Source of the DNA: Limimaricola sp041580155
GTDB taxonomy: Bacteria; Pseudomonadota; Alphaproteobacteria; Rhodobacterales; Rhodobacteraceae
Assembly (NCBI GenBank): GCA_041580155.1
Contig: JBFGEI010000224.1
Location: forward strand, 1 to 5,525
Reading direction: 5' to 3'
Length of the DNA: 5,525 bases
Each line of letters starts with the position of its first letter. The first letter of the stretch is position 1. The notes under the pieces are model-generated. The model saw only the letters and a list, made by a program, of their open reading frames with translations, did no database searches and was not told the DNA's origin. The translations under genes and the position numbers were made by a program. Shown piece after piece: positions 1 through 4,896 of this stretch.

Positions 1-53
1 TAAAGGCCAAGCTGCCCGATCGCGACACGCCAGGCACCGGCGCCGGCACATGA
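1..53 (+). CDS. Possible C-terminal tail of an upstream gene (partial)
   Basis: The frame beginning at base 3 is open from the window edge and reads 16 codons (KAKLPDRDTPGTGAGT) before a TGA at 51-53. Thirteen of the 16 third positions are G or C, which matches the coding style of the genes further along. The tail is hydrophilic and rich in Gly, Thr and Pro, as disordered C-termini often are. Frame 1 has a stop at once; frame 2 stops at 57-59 and would be very Arg/His-rich. No function can be read from so few residues, and it may simply be chance open sequence. Confidence 0.3.
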   Translation, partial: KAKLPDRDTPGTGAGT

Positions 54-90
54 CGACCTAGCCCAGCCGGCCGCGTCGACAAGTTCGGGG

Positions 91-111
91 ACGGCTGACG
101 GCTGACGGCTG
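91..111. repeat. Three perfect tandem copies of ACGGCTG
   Basis: The heptamer ACGGCTG occurs head to tail at 91-97, 98-104 and 105-111 with no mismatch. It lies in non-coding sequence between the possible upstream gene tail and the A-rich tract. It could be a slippage-prone short repeat or a cluster of protein-binding half sites; nothing distinguishes these. Confidence 0.8.
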
Positions 112-150
112 CCGATCCGCCGGGCCCGGACATCCAGCATAACGGCCGGT

Positions 151-195
151 CGTGAAGAAAAGCATTAAGAAACGTAAAAAAATGGTAGGTAAATG
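151..195 (+). promoter_or_regulatory. A-rich tract, possible promoter-proximal element
   Basis: A strongly A-biased segment, including a run of seven A residues at 176-182, stands out in otherwise GC-rich DNA. Such tracts often act as UP-like elements, bent DNA or easily melted regions near promoters. No pair of good -35 and -10 hexamers with 16-18 base spacing was found within it, so the regulatory reading is inferred only from composition. Confidence 0.25.
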
Positions 196-303
196 CCGCG
201 GTCAATGATTCCAATCCTCGACGCGGTGGATGACCCATGACTGGAAAGAAAAGCGAACGCCTGGGGAAATCGGGCGGTTTCGCGGCGGGGACGCGGTTTT
301 TTC

Positions 304-343
304 CGGGCGATTGGTTGTGGGTTAACCATGTCGCAAGGTCCCG
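304..343 (+). promoter_or_regulatory. Imperfect hairpin containing GGTTAACC in the NRPS leader
   Basis: Bases 307-310 (GCGA) pair with 331-334 (TCGC), T311 can wobble with G330, and TGGTT (312-316) pairs with AACCA (324-328). This leaves one bulged base and a 7-base loop. The stem can be extended by 304-306 pairing with 341-343 across an asymmetric bulge. The 8-bp palindrome GGTTAACC (320-327) lies in the 3' half. TTAACC resembles a half site of the alphaproteobacterial cell-cycle regulator CtrA (full site TTAA-N7-TTAA), but only one half is present. The structure might act as DNA operator or RNA element. It lies about 80 bases before the NRPS start. Confidence 0.35.
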
Positions 344-354
344 TCAGCAGAGAA

Positions 355-360
355 TATTAT
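355..360 (+). promoter_or_regulatory. Candidate -10 hexamer TATTAT for the NRPS gene
   Basis: TATTAT matches five of six positions of the sigma70 -10 consensus and is conspicuous in this GC-rich context. No good -35 hexamer sits 16-18 bases upstream, so it would need an activator, perhaps one binding the GGTTAACC palindrome 28 bases upstream. If used, the mRNA leader would be about 50-55 bases. This is a weak call. Confidence 0.2.
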
Positions 361-420
361 TGCTGGAATCGCTGCCGTCGTGTTTTCCTGTGATGGGGGT
401 CGTTTTGATCGGGCAGTGAA

Positions 421-3400
421 ATGCACCAAGCGAGTGTGCCGGCCGATGACCGGCTTCGTGTTGCAACCTTTCCATTGACGCCCTCGCAGCAGGGGTTCTG
501 GGCGGCGTGGCAATTGCACCCGGACCGGCCGACAGACAGCCGAAACATGCGGATTGCCTGGAACACCAACCTGGACCGCGCGGTGTTCGAACGCGCACTC
601 GAAGCTCTGGTGCTTGGCACCGACGCGCTGCGACTGACTTTCTCGGAACAGGATGGCGCGGCCTGCCAGCGGGTCTGGCCCAGCATCCCGGTCGATCTCG
701 AATTCGCCGATTTCTCGGATGCCGCGGCGCCCTTTGCGGCGGCCGGCCGCTGGCTGGACGAACACGCGGCGCGGCCTTTCGACCTGCGCCGCAAGGTCTT
801 CGCCACGGCGCTGGCCAGATGCGGTCCCGACCACATGCTGTGGCAGTTCAACCAGCATCACATCGTCACCGATTTCAGTTCGGCCGGGCTGCTGATCGAC
901 CGGCTGGCCAAGCTCTACGAGGCCGGCCTGGCCGGGGCGATGCCGATGGCGGCCTACCCGTCCTACGTCGATTTCGTCACGCGGCACCGGGCGTTCTTCG
1001 CGCCGCCGAAACCGGAGGTCGAAGCACCGGCACCGGCGCGCGCCCGGCTCAGCCCGGCGGTGCCGCCCGACCGGCAGTCGGCGCTGGCGGCCTCGACCCG
1101 GATGCTGCGCCGCGAGATCTACCTCGGACCGGACCGGCTGGCCGCCGCCGCCGCTGCGCTTGGTCTCAAGCCCGACGCGGCGCCGGCGCGGCTGCATTCG
1201 CTGCTCTACAATGGTTTCGCGGCGGCGGCGCTGGTGCTGGCCGGGCGGGTATCCGGCCAGCAGTCGGTCACCATCGGCACCCCGACCCACAACCGCTACC
1301 TGCCGGGCGCCGACCAGGTGGCCGGGCTGTTCATCCGGATGCTGCCGCTGCGCGTCGAGATGTCGCCGGGCACCACGCTGGCCGAGGTGCTGCGCCAAGT
1401 CCAGGCCGAGCGCCGCGCCGTCTTCGCCGCCGCCAAGAAGGGCGAGGCGCTGCCGCGGCGGCCGTTCGGGGTGGTGCTGAACCATATCACCACGACGATG
1501 CCGGATTTCGCGGGGGTGCGGTCGGTCGAACTCACCGACCAGCGGGTGGCGGAATCGGTCGGGCTGGATCTCAGCATCACGATCCGCGCCGCCGACCGCG
1601 ACGGCGACGTGAAGATCCTGTTCGACCTGAACGAGGACATCGCCGAGATCCTCGATCCCGACGAGATCGCCGACGTCTACCTGCGGATCTTCGACGCGCT
1701 GTTCGAGGCCCCCGACACCGAGGTGGCGCGGCTGGCGCTGACCGGGGACCGGGCGCAGGCCGCGGCGCGGCAGGCTTCGCACGATGCCTTTTCCGCGCCG
1801 CCGCCGCCCTATGCGACGATCCCGCAGGGCGTGGTGGCGCAATGCCGCAAGACGCCCGACGCGGTCGCGGTCAGCGACCCCGACGCCAGCCTCAGCTACC
1901 GCGACCTCGAGACCCGGTCACGCGACGCGGCGCTGGCGCTGCGCGGTCGCGGAATCGGGCCGGGCGACTTCGTCGCCGTCGCCTGCCCACGGTCGGTCGA
2001 TCTGGTGGTGGCATTGCTGGCGGTGATGCGGTCCGGCGCCACGATCTGCGGCATCGACACCGACACGCCGGAGTCGCGCGCGGCGATCATGCTGCGCCAG
2101 ACCGGCGCGCGGCTGGCGATCACCGCGGCGCCGGCCCGTCCGGAATTCGCCGCCGCCGGGGTTCCGGCGATCACGCTGCAACGGTTGCAGTCGGAAGGCG
2201 CCGGGCAGGGCCACGAGCTGCCCGACATTGCGGCACAGGCCACGGCCTACGTGATGTACACCTCGGGCAGCACCGGCACGCCGAAGGGCATCCTGGTGCC
2301 GCATGGCGGTCTCGCGCGCTACACCCGCTGGGCGCATGGCGCCCTGGCCGACCACGGCGCGATCGACTGGGCGCTGTCGAGCACGCTGTCCTTCGAGGCC
2401 GCCTACCGGCTGTTCACCGCGCTGGTCGGTGGCGGTCGGGTCGTCGCCTATCCGACCCCCGAGGCGATCGGCCGCGTGGTGGCAATGGACGTGCTGGCGG
2501 CCGATGAGGTCGACGCGGTCACCGTGACGCCGTCGCAGCTGCGGCTGCTGGTGCGGCAACCGAAACAGTTGAAGCGGATCAGGGTGCTGCAGATCATAGG
2601 CGAGCAGCTGTCGACCGATCTTGCCGCCGCGGCGCGCGCCGCCTTCGGCGACGCGGTGTCGATCGAGAACTGGTACGGACCCACCGAAGCCACGATGGCA
2701 AGCACCCGGCACGTCTACGATCCGCAGCGCGACCGAGGCACCACCGTGCCGGTGGGCCTGCCGGCGCCGGACGTCACCGTGCATGTGCTGGACCAGGGCA
2801 TGAACCCGGTGCCGCGCGGCGTCGCCGGCGAGATCTGGCTTGGTGGCGTGCGGCTGTCGCAAGGCTATCTCGAACGGCCCGACCTGACATCGAACAGCTT
2901 CCTGCCGGACCCGTTCCGACCCGGCGGCACGCTGTATCGCACCGGCGATCTCGGCCGGATCGACCGCCAAGGCGCGCTGGTGCACCACGGCCGGATCGAC
3001 AGCCAGCTGAAGGTGGCGGGGGTGCGGATCGAACTGGCCGAGGTCGAGGCGGCGATCGCGCGGCACCCGGCGGTCACCGGCTGCGCCGTGGTGCCGGTCG
3101 GCGCGCCGGACCTGAGGCTGTTGGCCTATTACGAAGCCGCCGCCGATCTGCCCGCAGCCGAGTTGCGCGCGCTGGCGCTGCTGCATCTGCCGGCGGTCGC
3201 GGTGCCATCGGCGTTCCACCGCCTCGCCGCGATCCCGCTCAACCAGAACGGCAAGATCGACCGTCCGGCGCTGGCCCGGACCGCGGCCGAGCAGAGGCCG
3301 GAGGTGCCGGACGCCGCCACCGGACCCGCTGCGCCGCTGTCCGAAACCGAGCGGCGGCTCTCCGAGGTCTGGATCCGGGTGCTGGCGCTGCCGCGCGTCG

Positions 3401-4755
3401 GCCGTGACGACGATTTCTTCGAGATGGGCGGCGACTCGCTGTCGGTGGTGCGGATGGTGCTCGATGCCGAGGCGGCGTTCGGGCTGAAGATCCCGCCGAC
3501 CGCGCTGGACGGGCGGCGCACGATCCGCGCGCTGGCCGCGCTGATCGACGAGATCGCCGGAACCGGGCCGACAGGCGACGGTCCGATCCCGGGGGGCGAC
3601 GCCAGGTCCGAGGCGCCGCGCAACCGGCCGCCGGCAAAGCGGTTTCGCAGGCTGCGCGGGGCGGCGCGGCGGGCGATCACGCTGCTGACACGGCCACGGA
3701 TCCAGCCGCCGGTCCCGGGGTTCGACGCCGGCCTCGCGCCCGAGGTGCTGGCGCAGCTGCGCACCTCGGCGATGGGCTGGCCGGGCACCAGCCTCAGCGA
3801 CGACGTGCCGTGCTTCGGGCTGAACCTGGACGGCGGCAAGCCACCGCTGATCTGGTGCTTCAACGGCGGTCACGAACCGGTCGAGCTGGCGCGGCAGCTG
3901 GGCGACGACCAGCCGATCTTCGCGTTCCGCTCGATGAGCTCGATCATCGGCAGCAAGGCCGACCGGCGCCGCATGGCCGAGGCGCTGGCCCGCCGCTACG
4001 CCGCCGAGATCGAGCGGCTGCTGCCGGGCGGACCCTATCTGCTGGGCGGCAACTGCCAAGGCGGGAGGATCGCCGAATACCTGGCGCGACACCTGCTGTC
4101 GCTGGGCCACGCGGTGCCGCAGCTGAGCCTGCTCGAACACGTGCCGCTGACCCCGTACCCGGGGCGGGTCGCGCTGTTCTTCGGCCGCGAGAGCGGACGC
4201 TTCAACCCGTTCTACCTGTTCGAAAAGCCACAGATCGGCTGGCAGCGGCTGCACCGCGAGGTGGTCTGGGACATCGTGCCGGGCGACCACGGCACCTATT
4301 TCCAGCCGTCGAACGCCCGGGCGTTTTCCGAACGGCTGGCGCAGCGGCTGGCCGAGGTTCCACACCAGCCGTCGGGCCGGTTCCCGGTATCGTCTATGGC
4401 GGCGCGGATCGTCGCCACCCGGGTGCCCGAGAAATGGCCGCCCGGATCGACCCGGCAGATTCAGGTCAGCGTGACCAACCACGGGACCACGGCCTGGACG
4501 CCGACCGAGCAGAGCACGCTGGTTCTGGCCGGGATCTGGCGCCATCTCGACGATCGCGAACCGATCCGGCCGGCCGGCGAGATCGGCTTTTCCCGACCGG
4601 TCGCGCCCGGCGAAAGCTTCTCTGCGGCGCTCGAGTTGCAGGCGCCGAATTATGCCGGGCGCTTCGCGCTCGAGATCGACATGTGCGAACCCGGCATCGC
4701 CTGGTTCTGCGATCATGGTTCGACGGCGGCGAGGACCGTCGTCACGGTCGGATGA
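421..4755 (+). CDS. Single-module NRPS (C-A-T-TE plus C-terminal beta-sandwich)
   Basis: The 1444-residue protein should be a cytoplasmic multidomain enzyme that adenylates an acid substrate with ATP, loads it on a phosphopantetheine arm, condenses it with a partner and releases the product. Visible domains are condensation (about 17-442, HHIVTDF at 146-152), adenylation (about 464-955, YTSGSTGTPKG at 613-623, NWYGPTE at 750-756, YRTGDL at 839-844, catalytic Lys945), carrier (about 974-1047, GGDSL with Ser1006), a basic linker (1067-1093), a thioesterase-like alpha/beta hydrolase (about 1125-1318) and an Ig/NBR1-like domain (about 1326-1444). ATG 421 is the first start after an in-frame TGA at 406-408 and leaves 16 residues before the C domain. 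The Shine-Dalgarno sequence is weak. Odd points are Cys1212 in place of the TE Ser, Glu1239 in place of Asp, a short lid, and an A-domain pocket without the usual Asp. The class is secure; the substrate and product are unknown. Confidence 0.96.
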   Translation: MHQASVPADDRLRVATFPLTPSQQGFWAAWQLHPDRPTDSRNMRIAWNTNLDRAVFERALEALVLGTDALRLTFSEQDGAACQRVWPSIPVDLEFADFSDAAAPFAAAGRWLDEHAARPFDLRRKVFATALARCGPDHMLWQFNQHHIVTDFSSAGLLIDRLAKLYEAGLAGAMPMAAYPSYVDFVTRHRAFFAPPKPEVEAPAPARARLSPAVPPDRQSALAASTRMLRREIYLGPDRLAAAAAALGLKPDAAPARLHSLLYNGFAAAALVLAGRVSGQQSVTIGTPTHNRYLPGADQVAGLFIRMLPLRVEMSPGTTLAEVLRQVQAERRAVFAAAKKGEALPRRPFGVVLNHITTTMPDFAGVRSVELTDQRVAESVGLDLSITIRAADRDGDVKILFDLNEDIAEILDPDEIADVYLRIFDALFEAPDTEVARLALTGDRAQAAARQASHDAFSAPPPPYATIPQGVVAQCRKTPDAVAVSDPDASLSYRDLETRSRDAALALRGRGIGPGDFVAVACPRSVDLVVALLAVMRSGATICGIDTDTPESRAAIMLRQTGARLAITAAPARPEFAAAGVPAITLQRLQSEGAGQGHELPDIAAQATAYVMYTSGSTGTPKGILVPHGGLARYTRWAHGALADHGAIDWALSSTLSFEAAYRLFTALVGGGRVVAYPTPEAIGRVVAMDVLAADEVDAVTVTPSQLRLLVRQPKQLKRIRVLQIIGEQLSTDLAAAARAAFGDAVSIENWYGPTEATMASTRHVYDPQRDRGTTVPVGLPAPDVTVHVLDQGMNPVPRGVAGEIWLGGVRLSQGYLERPDLTSNSFLPDPFRPGGTLYRTGDLGRIDRQGALVHHGRIDSQLKVAGVRIELAEVEAAIARHPAVTGCAVVPVGAPDLRLLAYYEAAADLPAAELRALALLHLPAVAVPSAFHRLAAIPLNQNGKIDRPALARTAAEQRPEVPDAATGPAAPLSETERRLSEVWIRVLALPRVGRDDDFFEMGGDSLSVVRMVLDAEAAFGLKIPPTALDGRRTIRALAALIDEIAGTGPTGDGPIPGGDARSEAPRNRPPAKRFRRLRGAARRAITLLTRPRIQPPVPGFDAGLAPEVLAQLRTSAMGWPGTSLSDDVPCFGLNLDGGKPPLIWCFNGGHEPVELARQLGDDQPIFAFRSMSSIIGSKADRRRMAEALARRYAAEIERLLPGGPYLLGGNCQGGRIAEYLARHLLSLGHAVPQLSLLEHVPLTPYPGRVALFFGRESGRFNPFYLFEKPQIGWQRLHREVVWDIVPGDHGTYFQPSNARAFSERLAQRLAEVPHQPSGRFPVSSMAARIVATRVPEKWPPGSTRQIQVSVTNHGTTAWTPTEQSTLVLAGIWRHLDDREPIRPAGEIGFSRPVAPGESFSAALELQAPNYAGRFALEIDMCEPGIAWFCDHGSTAARTVVTVG
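469..1746 (+). other. Condensation (C) domain, residues ~17-442
   Basis: The domain opens with FPLTPSQQGFW (17-27), the usual first motif of C domains. The active-site motif HHxxxDG appears as HHIVTDF (146-152). The second His, His147, is the expected catalytic residue and Asp151 is kept, but the final Gly is replaced by Phe152. AGLFIRMLPLR (301-311) corresponds to the late motif usually written VGxFVNT. PFGVVLNH and LDLSITI further on also fit the fold. Activity is therefore plausible. Because the domain is N-terminal in a one-module protein, the donor must arrive from another protein, from a thioester such as acyl-CoA, or the domain may join two tethered or soluble partners. Confidence 0.9.
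1810..3285 (+). other. Adenylation (A) domain, residues ~464-955
   Basis: All core motifs are visible: LSYRDL (491-496), YTSGSTGTPKG (613-623), NWYGPTE (750-756), the GEIWLGG...QGYL region, YRTGDL (839-844), GRIDSQLKVAGVRIEL (857-872) and NQNGKIDR (941-948) with catalytic Lys945. The specificity pocket, aligned by eye to GrsA PheA, reads either E-A-R or F-E-Y for positions 235, 236 and 239, followed by T701, Q724, I726, W751, M759, A760 and K945. The ambiguity comes from a one-residue deletion near 658-664. In either alignment the Asp that normally binds the alpha-amino group is absent. I cannot match this code to a known substrate. Confidence 0.92.
3340..3561 (+). other. Carrier (T/PCP) domain, residues ~974-1047
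   Basis: LSETERRLSEVW begins the four-helix carrier fold, and DDFFEMGGDSLSVVRM contains the phosphopantetheine attachment Ser1006 in the standard GGDSL motif. The segment ends near ALAALIDEIAG. Conversion to the holo form needs a phosphopantetheinyl transferase, which is not encoded in this window. Confidence 0.93.
3793..4374 (+). other. Thioesterase-like domain with Cys nucleophile, residues ~1125-1318
   Basis: PPLIWCFNGG (1141-1150) matches the first strand and oxyanion loop of NRPS type I thioesterases. PYLLGGNCQGG (1205-1215) is the nucleophile elbow, with Cys1212 where GxSxG enzymes have Ser. LSLLEHV places Glu1239 exactly 27 residues after the nucleophile, the same spacing as Ser80 to Asp107 in the surfactin TE. 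PGDHGTYF supplies the expected catalytic His1290. Only about 50 residues separate Glu1239 from His1290, against about 100 in the surfactin TE, so the lid is very short. Cys-type NRPS thioesterases are known from obafluorin (ObiF, beta-lactone) and sulfazecin (SulM, beta-lactam). Whether this one hydrolyses, cyclises or transfers is unknown. Confidence 0.85.
4396..4752 (+). other. C-terminal Ig/NBR1-like beta-sandwich, residues ~1326-1444
   Basis: The last 119 residues show alternating beta-type segments with landmarks of a family of immunoglobulin-like beta-sandwiches: IQVSVTNHGTTAW, a WRHLDD segment, VAPGESFSAALELQAP, YAGRFALEIDM and IAWFCDHGS (1426-1434). Comparable modules occur, from memory, at the ends of bacterial glycosyltransferases, methyltransferases and other polysaccharide-related proteins, where they are probably structural or binding units. 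It is not a usual ending for an NRPS. It is in frame, and its codon bias matches the rest of the gene, so it looks like an established fusion. There is no signal peptide or membrane segment. Confidence 0.65.
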
Positions 4756-4760
4756 CTTCG

Positions 4761-4778
4761 GGGCGCGCCGCCGCGCCC
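4761..4778 (+). terminator. GC-rich hairpin just after the NRPS stop codon
   Basis: GGGCGCG (4761-4767) pairs perfectly with CGCGCCC (4772-4778) around a four-base loop, starting six bases after the TGA. The stem is strong, but no T run follows, so it is not a canonical intrinsic terminator. It may slow polymerase or protect the mRNA 3' end, or it may be chance in GC-rich DNA. Confidence 0.35.
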
Positions 4779-4787
4779 GGCCGGACG

Positions 4788-4806
4788 CCGTGGACGGTAA
4801 CCACGG
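4788..4806. repeat. Inverted repeat CCGTGG-N7-CCACGG
   Basis: CCGTGG (4788-4793) and CCACGG (4801-4806) form a perfect 6-bp inverted repeat with a 7-base spacer, which itself overlaps the small palindrome GGTAACC (4796-4802). It lies 14 bases before the proposed -35 element of the next gene, a position suitable for a dimeric activator. It could equally be part of the transcript end of the NRPS gene. Confidence 0.35.
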
Positions 4807-4820
4807 TCACGGAACCTCGA

Positions 4821-4849
4821 TTGACCGGTCTTTGGCGGCTGCCTAGCCT
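4821..4849 (+). promoter_or_regulatory. Putative sigma70-type promoter for the reductase-like gene
   Basis: TTGACC (4821-4826) matches five of six bases of the -35 consensus. After a 17-base spacer comes TAGCCT (4844-4849), which keeps the T, A and final T of the -10 consensus. Transcription would start near 4856, giving a leader of about 40 bases before the ATG. This would let the reductase-like gene be expressed independently of the NRPS gene, though read-through is also possible. Confidence 0.45.
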
Positions 4850-4883
4850 TTCGGGGGTGGGCCATCGTGTTGTTTTTACCGGC

Positions 4884-4889
4884 AGGAGG
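4884..4889 (+). promoter_or_regulatory. Strong ribosome binding site AGGAGG
   Basis: A perfect AGGAGG lies seven bases before ATG 4897. It fixes the start codon of the reductase-like gene and contrasts with the weak site in front of the NRPS gene. Confidence 0.85.
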
Positions 4890-4896
4890 ACAGGGT

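Larger units (their letters stand above)
54..420. other. Non-coding leader upstream of the NRPS gene
   Basis: This stretch of about 367 bases holds no convincing gene. It is noticeably less GC-rich than the flanking coding DNA. It contains a triple 7-bp repeat (91-111), a 10-bp palindrome CCGGGCCCGG (120-129), an A-rich tract (about 151-195), an imperfect hairpin containing GGTTAACC (304-343) and a TATTAT hexamer (355-360). A 60-codon frame (237-419) ends one base before the NRPS start codon, and a 31-codon frame (230-325) overlaps it. Neither has the codon bias of the real genes or a clear Shine-Dalgarno sequence. The length and structure suggest that the NRPS mRNA has a regulated or structured 5' region, but no known riboswitch was recognised. 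Confidence 0.6.

Noticed and set aside
116..130. TCCG...CGGA stem and CCGGGCCCGG palindrome as a terminator of the upstream gene
   Set aside because: The hairpin is short, the palindrome has no loop, and no T run follows.
281..303. GC-rich segment followed by a T run (298-302 region) as an intrinsic terminator
   Set aside because: The preceding sequence is mostly G with few C, so no stable stem can form before the T run.
230..325. 31-codon frame starting at ATG 230
   Set aside because: It has no clear ribosome site, weak codon bias and no recognisable peptide; it overlaps another weak frame.
322..1842. 506-codon open frame on the minus strand
   Set aside because: It lies opposite the C domain, its translation is a low-complexity Arg/Gly/Pro/Val-rich sequence with no recognisable motif, and it is expected from high third-position GC in the true gene.
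507..2507. 666-codon open frame on the plus strand in another phase
   Set aside because: It overlaps the C and A domains, whose motifs are intact in the main frame. Its product is Arg/Gly/Ala-rich with no motif.
1918..4716. 932-codon open frame on the minus strand
   Set aside because: It is antisense to the A-T-TE region, with Arg/Gln/His-rich repetitive composition and no domain. Long antisense frames are common in GC-rich genes.
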